From Falsiphaeobacter marinintestinus (GTDB lineage: Bacteria > Pseudomonadota > Alphaproteobacteria > Rhodobacterales > Rhodobacteraceae), in the NCBI RefSeq assembly GCF_007923355.1, contig NZ_VOGO01000004.1:248001-312000 (forward strand): a stretch of 64,000 nucleotides of DNA, read 5' to 3'. Each line of letters begins with the position of its first letter. Position 1 is the first letter of the stretch. Shown here piece after piece: positions 54,070 to 63,009 of this stretch. The position numbers and the translations under genes were made by a program. Below the pieces are notes generated by a model. That model made no database searches. It was not told the DNA's origin and was given only the letters and a program-made list of their open reading frames with translations.

Positions 54070-54780
54070 ATGAACCGTTTTCGCACCCTTCTGATCGGGT
54101 CGCTTCTGGCCCTCGCACCGCAGACGCATGCCTGTGATCTGGCCTTGGCGTTGGCGGTGGATGTTTCAGGGTCGGTCGACCGCGATGAGTACCGGATCCA
54201 GATGGATGGGCTGGCGGCAGCATTGCGTGATCCGGTGGTGTCTGAATCGTTGGTACGGGGGCGGTCGCGCATCTTGTTGCTGCAATGGACCGGATCAACG
54301 CGCCAACGGATCACCATCCCCTGGACCGACATCGATTCCTTTGCGACGCTGGACATGCTGGCTGAGCGGATCGCCAATGACCCGAGGGTCTGGCGCAACT
54401 ACTCCACCGCCGTTGGCGAAGCGCTGGGCGTGGCGCTGGCCACATTTGAAGACGCGGCGGACTGTCGGCGCAAGCTGATCGATCTGTCCGGTGATGGCCC
54501 GTCGAACGAAGGCATTGCGCCGACTGACCTGAGGCGCGCGTTGCGCGATGCCGGTATCACCGTGAATGCAATTGCCATTGAGGAAAGCGAACCAGACCTG
54601 ACCGCCTATTTCTTCGAAAACGTGATTACCGGGGATGGGGCGTTTGTGGTGACAGCAACGGGGTTTAGCGACTATCCAGAGAAGATTCGCATGAAGCTGG
54701 TACGCGAAGTGTCCAAACAGTCGTCTGCCTTGCCTGGGGCTGCTGACGATCTTCGGCGTGCCGCCTTTAATCGCAACTGA
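54070..54780 (+). CDS. DUF1194 exported von Willebrand A-like protein
   Basis: 236 residues from ATG 54070: signal peptide (about 1-20, ending THA), then MIDAS-like DVSGSVD and RKLIDLSGDGPSNEG of DUF1194, a vWA-related metal-binding fold. Probably binds a divalent cation and a protein partner in the periplasm. Upstream of the sdh operator. Confidence 0.85.
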   Translation: MNRFRTLLIGSLLALAPQTHACDLALALAVDVSGSVDRDEYRIQMDGLAAALRDPVVSESLVRGRSRILLLQWTGSTRQRITIPWTDIDSFATLDMLAERIANDPRVWRNYSTAVGEALGVALATFEDAADCRRKLIDLSGDGPSNEGIAPTDLRRALRDAGITVNAIAIEESEPDLTAYFFENVITGDGAFVVTATGFSDYPEKIRMKLVREVSKQSSALPGAADDLRRAAFNRN

Positions 54781-54810
54781 TTCCTGTATTGCGCTAACAT
54801 GCGATTTTTC

Positions 54811-54841
54811 TGTGATCACACCCTTCCGGTCCGTGATCACA
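54811..54841. promoter_or_regulatory. Paired TGTGATCACA operator upstream of sdhC
   Basis: TGTGATCACA (54811-54820) and CGTGATCACA (54832-54841), centres 21 bp apart, the same motif and spacing as upstream of sucC. Centres are about 120 and 141 bp before the sdhC ATG. The gap 54781-54956 contains no other clear gene or hairpin. Confidence 0.7.
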
Positions 54842-54956
54842 TATTTGATTTTTCTGCGTTGCCGCGCCAAAAAACCGCGCCTATTGCCCGTCTGACGACG
54901 TGACTTGCAGAGAAAAAAGAGTAAAACCAAGGTCAGCTAACCGCAAAGGAGCCATC

Positions 54957-55340
54957 ATGGCCGATGACAATCGGGGCAACCGCCCGCTTTCGCCGCACCT
55001 GACGATCTATCGCCCGCAGCTGACCTCGGTCACGTCGATCTTCGCGCGCATTACCGGTGTGGCCCTTCTGGGTGCCGCCTTTCTTGTTGTCTGGTGGTTT
55101 CTGGCCGCTGCGACCGGGCCTGAATATTTCGCAACCGTGAATGGGTTGATGACGTCGATGTTCGGCGATCTGGTCATGTTCGCGGCACTTTGGGCCGTCT
55201 GCTATCACTTCCTGTCCGGTCTGCGTCACCTTTACTGGGACACAGGTCGCGGGCTTGAGGTCGATGTGGCCGAGAAAATGGCGATGGGTGTGATCGTCGG
55301 GTCGGGTGTTCTGACAATCCTGATCGCGCTGATCGTCTGA
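54957..55340 (+). CDS. sdhC: Succinate dehydrogenase cytochrome b subunit
   Basis: 127 residues with three helices. SPHLTIYRPQLTSVTSIFARITG is the SdhC signature; I quote only SPHLTIYRPQ and SIFARITG. The heme ligand His lies in HFLSGLRHLYWD. ATG 54957 has AAGGAGCC upstream. First gene of the sdh operon. Confidence 0.96.
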   Translation: MADDNRGNRPLSPHLTIYRPQLTSVTSIFARITGVALLGAAFLVVWWFLAAATGPEYFATVNGLMTSMFGDLVMFAALWAVCYHFLSGLRHLYWDTGRGLEVDVAEKMAMGVIVGSGVLTILIALIV

Positions 55341-55354
55341 GGGGGACTGAGACA

Positions 55355-55726
55355 ATGGCATTCCTGACCGACCGCAAACGCGCCGAATATCGCGGATCAT
55401 CGCGCACCGGCACCGAACACCTCTGGGGACAGACCATCAGCGCCGTGGGGCTGGCCGTTCTGATTCCGCTGTTTGTGCTGACCTTTGGCGGCGCATTGGG
55501 CGGCACATATGAAGAGGTGCTGGCCTATTACCAGCGTCCGTTCCCGGCGATTGTCGCCGCCATGACCATCACCGTGTCGATGATCCACTTCCGCCACGGC
55601 ATTCAGGTGGTCATCGAAGACTATACACGCGGCCTGCAGAAAAAGTTTCTTATCATCCTCTGCACCTGCATCGCTTACGCCATTGCCGCCACCGGCCTGT
55701 TCGCGCTGGCGCGCATCGCCCTTTAA
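55355..55726 (+). CDS. sdhD: Succinate dehydrogenase membrane anchor subunit
   Basis: 123 residues, three helices, with HFRHGIQVVIEDY containing the second heme/quinone-site His and Asp-Tyr. Together with SdhC it anchors SdhAB and carries heme b and the ubiquinone site. Fourteen bases after sdhC. Confidence 0.94.
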   Translation: MAFLTDRKRAEYRGSSRTGTEHLWGQTISAVGLAVLIPLFVLTFGGALGGTYEEVLAYYQRPFPAIVAAMTITVSMIHFRHGIQVVIEDYTRGLQKKFLIILCTCIAYAIAATGLFALARIAL

Positions 55727-55743
55727 GATCGGAGCTTTGAAGT

Positions 55744-57549
55744 ATGGCTGCTTACGAATACGAAACGCATGAATATGACGTGGTCGTGGTTGGCGCCGGT
55801 GGTGCCGGCCTGCGAGCAACGCTGGGAATGGCCGAACAAGGGTTGCGCACAGCCTGCGTGACCAAGGTGTTCCCGACCAGGTCGCACACAGTTGCAGCAC
55901 AGGGCGGCATCGCCGCATCGCTGTCGAACATGGGCCCCGACAACTGGCAGTGGCATATGTATGACACGGTCAAAGGCTCGGACTGGCTGGGCGACACGGA
56001 TGCGATGGAATATCTGGCCCGCGAAGCGCCCAAGGCGGTTTACGAGCTGGAACATTATGGTGTGCCGTTCTCGCGTACCGAAGAAGGCAAGATTTACCAG
56101 CGCCCGTTTGGTGGACACACCACTGAATTTGGTGAAGGCCCTGCCGTGCAGCGGACCTGTGCTGCGGCAGACCGGACCGGTCACGCGATCCTGCACACGC
56201 TGTATGGCCAGTCGCTGAAGAACAACGCCGAATTCTATATCGAATACTTCGCGATCGACCTGATCATGTCCGAAGACGGACAGTGTCAGGGTGTGGTCTG
56301 CTGGAAGCTGGATGACGGCACCATGCACGTCTTCAACGCCAAGATGGTCGTTCTGGCGACAGGCGGTTATGGCCGTGCCTATTTCAGCGCGACATCGGCC
56401 CATACCTGCACCGGTGACGGTGGCGGTATGGTGGCCCGTGCGGGCCTGCCGCTTCAGGATATGGAGTTTGTTCAGTTTCACCCGACCGGCATTTATGGCT
56501 CGGGCTGTCTGATCACCGAAGGCGCGCGAGGCGAAGGTGGATACCTGACCAACAGCGAAGGCGAACGGTTCATGGAGCGGTATGCGCCCCAGTACAAAGA
56601 CCTTGCGCCACGTGACTATGTTTCACGCTCGATGACGATGGAGATTCGCGAAGGTCGCGGTGTGGGCGAACATGGTGATCACATCCACCTGAACCTGAAC
56701 CACCTGCCTGCCGAAGCCTTGGCCGAACGCCTGCCGGGCATTTCGGAAAGTGCCAAGATCTTTGCCGGTGTAGACGTCAACAAGGAACCGATCCCGGTTC
56801 TGCCGACCGTGCATTATAACATGGGCGGTATCCCGACGAACTATTGGGGCGAGGTCCTGAACCCGACTGCCGAAGACCCGACGGCAATCGTGCCGGGTCT
56901 GATGGCGGCGGGTGAAGCGGGCTGTGCATCGGTGCACGGTGCGAACCGTTTGGGCTCAAACTCGCTTATCGACCTTGTGGTGTTTGGCCGCGCGGCGTCG
57001 ATCCGCGCGGGACAGATCGTTGATGCAGATGGGCCCAACCCGGTGCTGAACCAGGCGTCGATTGACAAGGCGTTTGATCGGTTCGATGCAGCGCGCAATG
57101 CCAATGGTGCGATCCCGACCGCCGATCTGCGGCTTGAGATGCAGCGCACGATGCAGGCCGATGCGGCCGTGTTCCGGACCGCCAAGACCATGGCGGAAGG
57201 CGTCGAAAAGATGACAGCCGTGGCTGAAAAGATGAAGGACCTGAAGGTCACCGACCGCTCGCTGGTCTGGAACTCGGACCTGATGGAAACGCTTGAGCTG
57301 GACAATCTGATGCCCAACGCGCTGGCGACCATCGTCGGAGCCGAGGCGCGCAAGGAATCCCGTGGCGCCCACGCGCACGAAGATTTCACCACGCGCGACG
57401 ACGAAAACTGGCGGGTGCACACGGTCAGCCGGATTGAGGGCACCAAGGTCGATCTGACCTATCGTCCCGTCATCGTTGACCCGTTGTCGACCGAAGCCGA
57501 AGGTGGCATCAGCCTGAAAAAGATCGCGCCCAAAGCGCGGACGTTCTAG
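55744..57549 (+). CDS. sdhA: Succinate dehydrogenase flavoprotein subunit
   Basis: 601 residues. FAD motif [11 protein letters not shown]; covalent FAD His in [11 protein letters not shown]; catalytic [20 protein letters not shown] (in part [10 protein letters not shown]) and active-site [11 protein letters not shown]. Oxidises succinate to fumarate and feeds electrons to SdhB. Followed by two sulfotransferase-like genes instead of sdhB. Confidence 0.97.
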   Translation: MAAYEYETHEYDVVVVGAGGAGLRATLGMAEQGLRTACVTKVFPTRSHTVAAQGGIAASLSNMGPDNWQWHMYDTVKGSDWLGDTDAMEYLAREAPKAVYELEHYGVPFSRTEEGKIYQRPFGGHTTEFGEGPAVQRTCAAADRTGHAILHTLYGQSLKNNAEFYIEYFAIDLIMSEDGQCQGVVCWKLDDGTMHVFNAKMVVLATGGYGRAYFSATSAHTCTGDGGGMVARAGLPLQDMEFVQFHPTGIYGSGCLITEGARGEGGYLTNSEGERFMERYAPQYKDLAPRDYVSRSMTMEIREGRGVGEHGDHIHLNLNHLPAEALAERLPGISESAKIFAGVDVNKEPIPVLPTVHYNMGGIPTNYWGEVLNPTAEDPTAIVPGLMAAGEAGCASVHGANRLGSNSLIDLVVFGRAASIRAGQIVDADGPNPVLNQASIDKAFDRFDAARNANGAIPTADLRLEMQRTMQADAAVFRTAKTMAEGVEKMTAVAEKMKDLKVTDRSLVWNSDLMETLELDNLMPNALATIVGAEARKESRGAHAHEDFTTRDDENWRVHTVSRIEGTKVDLTYRPVIVDPLSTEAEGGISLKKIAPKARTF

Positions 57550-57567
57550 GGCGGAAGGGCGACCCGT

Positions 57568-58395
57568 TTGGCACAGGACACGGACAGAACAGCGGCCCGG
57601 CGCGTGATCATCCATTGTGGTGTTCAGAAAACCGCGTCGACCGCTTTCCATCACTTTGTCCAGAAAAACCGGGATGCGCTGTCGGCGCAACTTGATATCC
57701 AGACGCCGGTCAAGGGATCGCTGATGCGCAACCTTGGGCGATCCGCCGCGCTGTACAGTCTGGGGGATGAACCGGAAGCTTCGTTCACGGGTCTGATCGA
57801 CCAGATGCGGGAGGCTTTGGAGCAGGGCAGCAAGCCCGCCTTGCTGTCGCACGAAAACCTGCCAGGCGCGATGCTGGGCCGGGATGGGGTGGTGACACTG
57901 TACCCCAAGCTGGAAGACATCCTTGGTTTGCTGGACGCACATCTCGCGCCGTTCAAGACGCACTATGTGTTTCACACGCGTGACATGGCCGGGTGGAAAA
58001 ACAGCGTTTACAATCAGGCCGTCCGGTCAGATTCTTACGCCGAAACTCGCGAAACGTTCTTGCAGCAGACGGCTGATTGCGGGACGTGGGCCGATCTTGA
58101 GGCGCGCGTCGCGGCGCAGGTCGGCGCGGATCGCGTGACCTTCCTGAAGGTCGAAGACGAACCTGAACGGGATCGCCCTGGCCAACGCTTGCTGCGCCTG
58201 TGCGGCGTGTCCGAGCCTGTTTTGGCAAGCCTGAACCCGGTCAGCGGCAGCCGCAATGAAAGCCTGAGCCCTGGGGCGCTTGAATTCTTGCGCCGGGTGA
58301 ACGGGGCGAAATTGCCCCGCGCAGAACGGCGCAAGGTGGCCAAACTGATCCTTGACAGCGAAGCCCTGTTTCAGTCGGACGAGGTGCCGGGATGA
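57568..58395 (+). CDS. Sulfotransferase-like protein
   Basis: 275 residues, TTG start at 57568 with GGAAGG upstream. The N-terminal VIIHCGVQKTASTAFHHF matches the PAPS 5'-phosphosulfate-binding loop of sulfotransferase-fold proteins. The rest is divergent, with RDMAGWKNSVYN as a possible 3'-phosphate region. Catalysis is not certain. It overlaps the next gene by four bases and lies in the sdh operon. Confidence 0.6.
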   Translation: MAQDTDRTAARRVIIHCGVQKTASTAFHHFVQKNRDALSAQLDIQTPVKGSLMRNLGRSAALYSLGDEPEASFTGLIDQMREALEQGSKPALLSHENLPGAMLGRDGVVTLYPKLEDILGLLDAHLAPFKTHYVFHTRDMAGWKNSVYNQAVRSDSYAETRETFLQQTADCGTWADLEARVAAQVGADRVTFLKVEDEPERDRPGQRLLRLCGVSEPVLASLNPVSGSRNESLSPGALEFLRRVNGAKLPRAERRKVAKLILDSEALFQSDEVPG

Positions 58396-59231
58396 CCATG
58401 ACCGAGCAAAATGCCGAGACGATGACAGAGCCGCGCGTCCTGTGCGTGGGCACGCATCACAAGACCGGAACTGTCTGGATGCGCCGCGTGTTTCGCGAGA
58501 TAGGGCAGCTTCTGGATATTCCGATGATCGGCGTTCACCGGCCGGAAAAATGGGGCCGGGTGCCCGATACGGGCCGCGTCATCGTGGTCAACTGGGCCGG
58601 TCGGTTTGCGCCCGAGCTGCGCAATCGTCCCGATGCGCGCCTGTTCCACCTGATCCGCGATCCGCGTGACGTGTTGTTGTCGGGCGCGCGGTATCACGAA
58701 TCGACCGAGATGCAGACCGAGAAGTTCCTGTTCAAAGAACGCCCCGATCTGGGCGGCAAGACCTATCAGGCGCATATGCAGGGTCTGGCGACGCTGGATG
58801 ACAAGCTGGCCTTTGAAATGGGCGAGATGCACCTGAAGACCCTCACACAGATGCTGGAGTGGGATGCTGAAAACCCCCGTGCGCTGGACCTGCGGTATGA
58901 GGATCTGATCGGCGACGAAGACTGCGCGCTGTTCACGCAGGTGCTGAAGTCCTTTGGCTTTAACGACGAAGAAGTGCAGAAAAGCTGCGAGATCTTCGTC
59001 AAGAATTCCCTGTTCGGTGGCCATTCCGGTGGCCGGACAAAAACACACGTCAAGTCGGGCAAAGCCGCGCAATGGGTCACGGCCCTGCCGCCGACAACAG
59101 CTCAGCTATATCTTGAGCGTCATGGCGACGATCTGATCACGCTGGGTTATGAGACCGATAAAACCTGGATCGATCGGCTGAATTATCAGCCGAAATCAGA
59201 AACGCAAGAACCGCAGACCGAGGAGTCCTGA
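58392..59231 (+). CDS. Sulfotransferase-domain protein
   Basis: 279 residues. [18 protein letters not shown] is the 5'-PSB loop, [16 protein letters not shown] is the 3'-PB-like segment with Arg and Ser, and [11 protein letters not shown] and [15 protein letters not shown] are further family motifs. Stronger match than its upstream neighbour. The acceptor, perhaps a cell-surface glycan or lipid, is unknown. Ends two bases before sdhB. Confidence 0.78.
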   Translation: MTMTEQNAETMTEPRVLCVGTHHKTGTVWMRRVFREIGQLLDIPMIGVHRPEKWGRVPDTGRVIVVNWAGRFAPELRNRPDARLFHLIRDPRDVLLSGARYHESTEMQTEKFLFKERPDLGGKTYQAHMQGLATLDDKLAFEMGEMHLKTLTQMLEWDAENPRALDLRYEDLIGDEDCALFTQVLKSFGFNDEEVQKSCEIFVKNSLFGGHSGGRTKTHVKSGKAAQWVTALPPTTAQLYLERHGDDLITLGYETDKTWIDRLNYQPKSETQEPQTEES

Positions 59232-59233
59232 CC

Positions 59234-60013
59234 ATGGCCGAGTTCACGCTGCCCAAGAATTCGAGAGTAGTAACGGGTAAGACCTGGCCCAAGCCAGAAG
59301 GCGCCGGGACGTTGCGCAAGTTCCAGATCTATCGCTGGAACCCCGATGACGGGCAGAACCCGCGCGTCGACACCTATTTCGTCGATATGGACAAGTGCGG
59401 CCCGATGGTTCTGGACGCGCTGATCAAGATCAAGAACGAGATTGATCCGACGTTGACTTTCCGGCGGTCCTGCCGCGAAGGCATCTGTGGATCCTGCGCG
59501 ATGAACATCGACGGGATCAACACGCTGGCTTGTATCTATGGCCTGGACGAGATCAAGGGCGACGTGAAGATTTATCCGTTGCCGCATTTGCCGGTGGTGA
59601 AGGACCTGATCCCGGATCTGACGCATTTTTATGCGCAGCACGCATCGATCATGCCGTGGCTGGAAACCAAAACCAACCGCCCCGCAAAAGAGTGGAAGCA
59701 GTCGATCGAAGACCGCAAGAAACTGGATGGTCTGTATGAATGCGTCATGTGCGCCTCATGCTCGACATCGTGCCCCAGCTATTGGTGGAACGGTGATCGG
59801 TATCTTGGGCCAGCCGCGCTGTTGCACGCCTATCGCTGGATTATCGACAGCCGAGATGAGGCCACGGGTGAGCGGCTTGACGAACTGGAAGACCCGTTCA
59901 AGCTGTATCGCTGCCACACGATTATGAACTGCGCCAAGACCTGCCCAAAGGGTCTGAACCCGGCGAAGGCGATTTCCGAGATCAAGAAGATGATGGTCGA
60001 ACGCACAGTCTGA
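59234..60013 (+). CDS. sdhB: Succinate dehydrogenase iron-sulfur subunit
   Basis: 259 residues with three Fe-S centres: CREGICGSC for [2Fe-2S], [17 protein letters not shown] for [4Fe-4S], and [17 protein letters not shown] for [3Fe-4S]. Transfers electrons from SdhA to ubiquinone. Start ATG 59234 two bases after the sulfotransferase stop; a rho-independent terminator follows. Confidence 0.97.
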   Translation: MAEFTLPKNSRVVTGKTWPKPEGAGTLRKFQIYRWNPDDGQNPRVDTYFVDMDKCGPMVLDALIKIKNEIDPTLTFRRSCREGICGSCAMNIDGINTLACIYGLDEIKGDVKIYPLPHLPVVKDLIPDLTHFYAQHASIMPWLETKTNRPAKEWKQSIEDRKKLDGLYECVMCASCSTSCPSYWWNGDRYLGPAALLHAYRWIIDSRDEATGERLDELEDPFKLYRCHTIMNCAKTCPKGLNPAKAISEIKKMMVERTV

Positions 60014-60036
60014 CCGACACATTGAATTGAAACTTG

Positions 60037-60072
60037 GTCCCGCGCTTTGAAAAAGGCGCGGGATTTTCTTTT
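60037..60072 (+). terminator. Rho-independent terminator of the sdh operon
   Basis: TCCCGCGC pairs with GCGCGGGA around a ten-base loop, followed by TTTTCTTTTT, starting 24 bases after the sdhB stop. Confidence 0.9.
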
Positions 60073-60372
60073 TGTTTGGCACCTTGTCCGGCCGCGGCCC
60101 TTTATGGGAGTGGCTAATAATGAATTCCATTTCCAATATATCAAGTGACTCAAAAAATGAGGAAACAACCATTCCGGTATCTCGGCAGGAGTGCCTAATG
60201 ATTGAATGTTCGGTTTCGGAGTTTCCGAATTTCGCTGATTAATGTCCGGCGTCGGATTTTTTCCTGAGATGCAAAACCTGCAATACGGTTCTGCACAAAT
60301 GGGGGGTGTCGGCGGCCCGGTCCGGGGTTAGATGGGCATCAAGGGAGGGTGTCCGAAACTCCGGAGCAACCC
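60073..60372. other. A/T-rich gap with a possible 14-codon ORF
   Basis: No recognised gene. The segment 60100-60300 is clearly richer in A+T than its surroundings. At 60198-60242 a 14-codon ORF (MIECSVSEFPNFAD) follows AGGAG at 60187-60191; it could be a leader peptide or noise. The segment TTTCGGAGTTTCCG in it is nearly complementary to CCGAAACTCCGG at about 60353-60364, which could permit long-range pairing. No tRNA-like cloverleaf is seen. Confidence 0.4.
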
Positions 60373-60525
60373 ATGAAGAACGTGCAACCCATCAAGAAAA
60401 TCCCAGCAAAAGAAGCCCTGCGGCTTTTGGAAGAAGCATGGTCCTATTACTTGCCGGAGCCAATGCCAAAGTCTGTGATCGACGCAAGCCAACTGGTCTT
60501 GTTCCAGTACCACAACGCGGCCTGA
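60373..60525 (+). CDS. Short conserved-looking protein, unknown
   Basis: 50 codons: ATG 60373 with GGAG (60362-60365) upstream, TGA at 60523-60525. Sequence features are PAKEALRLLEEAWSYYLPEP followed by a hydrophobic LVLFQYHNAA end. The LLEEAWSYYLPEP core reminds me of small alphaproteobacterial proteins with an LEQAWAYY pattern, but I know no function. A hairpin terminator lies 20 bases downstream, supporting a real transcript. Confidence 0.6.
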   Translation: MKNVQPIKKIPAKEALRLLEEAWSYYLPEPMPKSVIDASQLVLFQYHNAA

Positions 60526-60545
60526 CCGCCTTGCCCAGGCATATA

Positions 60546-60578
60546 AAAGCGCCCTGGCATCGGATGCTGGGGCGCTTT
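60546..60578 (+). terminator. Hairpin terminator after the 50-codon gene
   Basis: AAAGCGCCC pairs with GGGCGCTTT (nine bp) around a 15-base loop that itself can pair (GCAT and ATGC). The T's are within the stem. Confidence 0.6.
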
Positions 60579-60616
60579 GCATTGCATGCCTGAGAAGAGG
60601 CTACGATAACGGACCT

Positions 60617-60838
60617 ATGCCGACCCTGCTTCTGATCCTGCTTGTGGGCGTCTTTGTGTATTCATACTGGCGTCACCGGACCACAACCCTTACGCGTGCG
60701 TGCCGTTGGCGGGAAGATCGCTCGGCGGACGGCGATGGCACCCGAAAGTTTGCCTGTGCGTCCTGTGGGGCGCAGGCGCGGTGCCCTATCGGGGAAACTC
60801 CGCGCCACTGTGGTGCGCTGCCCCGTGACCGGGGCTGA
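60617..60838 (+). CDS. Small membrane-anchored Cys-pair protein
   Basis: 73 residues: an N-terminal transmembrane helix (LLLILLVGVFVYSYW) followed by RACRWREDRSADGDGTRKFAC and CASCGAQARCP, a short zinc-ribbon-like cysteine set. No strong ribosome binding site. Similar small proteins are familiar from Rhodobacteraceae, without a function I can name. Confidence 0.55.
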   Translation: MPTLLLILLVGVFVYSYWRHRTTTLTRACRWREDRSADGDGTRKFACASCGAQARCPIGETPRHCGALPRDRG

Positions 60839-60906
60839 TCACGTAAACGCCCTTCCCAAAAGCGTCCAAATACGGTTCGGTTCTTTTGACACAAAGGATG
60901 ATCCGC

Positions 60907-61755
60907 ATGACGTATGACCCGCCAGAAGACGCACAAGCCCGACGCGCCCTTGCCCCAGTGATTTGCTATCCCAATAACACTTTGCCTCAAGTTGACATTG
61001 ATCTGTACCGTTCAGCGCGGTCTGGGGCAGTCAAGACGGACGAAGTTCTGGTTCCCGCGCGGGACGCCAGATGCTTTACGGTGCCGCAGGGCCACTTCTT
61101 TCGGATCTCATCGGTTGAAGGGCCGCAGGTGGGCGACCTGAATCTGTGGAATGCCAATGACCTGTCCGAGCGGTTCTATTCGGGCAAAACACGGGCGCTG
61201 CATGGCACGCATCTGACAACAGGTGAGCGGATGTGGAGCAGCTTTCCCAGTTTGCGGCCGATGGCGACGATCATCGATGATACCTTGGACTGGTACGGGA
61301 TGGATGCGTTCGGAGGGTCAGTGCATGATGTGATTGGCACGCGCTGCGACCCTTATACCGGCAACCTGTTGTCAGGATCGCAATACCACCATTGTTGCCA
61401 TTCGAACCTGACGCGGGCGCTGGGGAACCACCTGGGGGTTGCGACGGATCAGGCCGAACCGCATGTCCATGATGTGTTGAATGTGTTCATGTGCACCGGG
61501 TTCACTCGCGACACCGGACAGTATTTCATGAAGGCCAGCCCTGTACGGCCCGGGGACCATCTGGATTTCTTTGCCGAAATCGATTTGCTGGGCGGGTTGA
61601 GCGCTTGTCCGGGTGGAGATTGTTCGTCTGAACATTCAAGCGATACGGCAGCGTGTTTCCCGCTTTTGGTCGAAATTTTTGAACCGCCGGCCGAGGCACT
61701 GGATGGCTGGAAGGCACCGAATTTGAATCAGTATGACCGTACACATGGGTTGTGA
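60907..61755 (+). CDS. DUF1989 urea-carboxylase-associated family protein
   Basis: 282 residues from ATG 60907 (AAAGGATG upstream; ATG 60898 possible). The DUF1989 family pattern is clear: DARCFTVPQGHFFRI, GDLNLWNANDLSERF, YDPYTG-type RCDPYTGNLLSG, and a Cys/His-rich HHCCHSN. Homologues accompany urea carboxylase and guanidine-related amine utilisation; here none of those genes is present, so substrate is open. Confidence 0.82.
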   Translation: MTYDPPEDAQARRALAPVICYPNNTLPQVDIDLYRSARSGAVKTDEVLVPARDARCFTVPQGHFFRISSVEGPQVGDLNLWNANDLSERFYSGKTRALHGTHLTTGERMWSSFPSLRPMATIIDDTLDWYGMDAFGGSVHDVIGTRCDPYTGNLLSGSQYHHCCHSNLTRALGNHLGVATDQAEPHVHDVLNVFMCTGFTRDTGQYFMKASPVRPGDHLDFFAEIDLLGGLSACPGGDCSSEHSSDTAACFPLLVEIFEPPAEALDGWKAPNLNQYDRTHGL

Positions 61756-61815
61756 CCACGAAACGGTACCAGATCGTTAACGTGTGACTGAAAACGGGGA
61801 AAACAGGTTTGTTTG

Positions 61816-61839
61816 CTCTGACGCTTGGAGGCGTCAGAG
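61816..61839. terminator. Bidirectional hairpin between DUF1989 and deoD
   Basis: CTCTGACGC pairs perfectly with GCGTCAGAG around a six-base loop. It lies between the two convergent genes and can serve both; T content downstream is modest on either strand. Confidence 0.65.
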
Positions 61840-61852
61840 CGTTTCTTGGTGG

Positions 61853-62560
61853 CTATCTGTCGAAAGCAGCTTTCAGCGCAATGTCGACCATATCGGCAAA
61901 ACCCCGCTCACGTTCGTCCGAGGGAAGCGCTTCGCCGGTTAATAAATGGTCGGACACTGTCAGAACCGCCAAAGCCCTACACCCGTGGCGTGCTGCCAGA
62001 GTATAGAGTTCTGCCGCTTCCATTTCGACACCCAGAATGCCATGACGCACCATCTGTTCATTCAGGTCAGGACGTTCGTCATAGAACACATCCGAGGAGT
62101 AGATCCCTCCGATGTGGGTGTCAGCGCCTTTTTCGCGGGCGGCTTTTGCCGCCCGTTCCAAAAGCTGCCAATCGGCGCAAGGCGCGAAATTGACTTCGCG
62201 CAGAATGCCTTTGGACGGAGTGCTGATCGATGTTGAGGTCATTGCGAGAATGATATCCCGCACCTTCACATGATCCTGCATCCCGCCGCAGGATCCGATC
62301 CGGATCAGTTGCTTTGCACCATAATCGCGGATCAGTTCGTTTACGTAGATTGATAAGGACGGCATCCCCATACCGCTGCCCTGTATCGTGACCCTGTTGC
62401 CATTCCACATGCCGGTGTATCCCAGCATGCCTCTGACTTCGTTGACTAACTTTACGTCGGTCAAGAAAGTCTCAGCGGCCCATTTCGCCCGATAAGGGTC
62501 GCCCGGCATCAACACGGTTTCCGCGATATCGCCGGGTTTGGCTCCAATATGAATGGTCAA
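61853..62560 (-). CDS. deoD: Purine-nucleoside phosphorylase, DeoD type
   Basis: 235 residues. Phosphorolyses purine (deoxy)nucleosides. [13 protein letters not shown] and RIGSCGG carry phosphate contacts, VEMEAAELY binds the ribose and base, and SDHLLTGE contains the catalytic Asp. Hexameric DeoD family rather than the trimeric type. Downstream of the H-NS gene on the same strand, 22 bp away. Confidence 0.95.
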   Translation of the reverse strand: MTIHIGAKPGDIAETVLMPGDPYRAKWAAETFLTDVKLVNEVRGMLGYTGMWNGNRVTIQGSGMGMPSLSIYVNELIRDYGAKQLIRIGSCGGMQDHVKVRDIILAMTSTSISTPSKGILREVNFAPCADWQLLERAAKAAREKGADTHIGGIYSSDVFYDERPDLNEQMVRHGILGVEMEAAELYTLAARHGCRALAVLTVSDHLLTGEALPSDERERGFADMVDIALKAAFDR

Positions 62561-62582
62561 TTTTTGTCTCTACGCGCCTTGA

Positions 62583-62903
62583 TCAGATTTCCAGTTCGGT
62601 GATGTCGACACCGTTGGAAATGGCTTCGTGCACCCAGCGGGGCTTGCGACCCCGACCGGTCCAGGTATCTTCCGGGTTTGCCGGATTCCGGTATTTCGCC
62701 GGAGATTTAGTGGTTTTACCTGCACGCGTTTTTGTACCACCAGAAAGTTCGTCCAAAGAAAACCCGAATTCAGCAGCTGCTGACTCGGCTGCTTTCAGCG
62801 CTTCTTTGCGTTCACGAACTTCGGCAGATTTCAACGCCGCGTCGATGTCACTCTTTAGTTGAATTAGTTCTTTGCGTGACATGGCGTCGAGATTAATCGC
62901 CAT
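62583..62903 (-). CDS. H-NS histone-family protein (HvrA-like)
   Basis: 106 residues from ATG 62903 (AAGGGAG upstream; ATG 62921 possible). The N-terminal coiled-coil (SRKELIQLKSDIDAALK) oligomerises, and the C-terminal YRNPANPEDTWTGRGRKPRWV is the H-NS AT-hook-like DNA-binding motif. In Rhodobacter, HvrA-type proteins modulate photosynthesis, nitrogen fixation and electron-transport genes. Between deoD and ecm. Confidence 0.9.
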   Translation of the reverse strand: MAINLDAMSRKELIQLKSDIDAALKSAEVRERKEALKAAESAAAEFGFSLDELSGGTKTRAGKTTKSPAKYRNPANPEDTWTGRGRKPRWVHEAISNGVDITELEI

Positions 62904-63009
62904 TTTAGACTCCCTTATCATTGTCTAATGCGCGAAATAGTTCGCGGCATTAGAAACGACAATAGGGAATTTGGTGACGCTAATCAGCGGCAATCTGACA
63001 CGTAACCGG

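Noticed and set aside
56675-56683. GTGATCACA inside sdhA
   Set aside because: A single intragenic copy encoding conserved residues (Gly-Asp-His-Ile); no second site at 21 bp.
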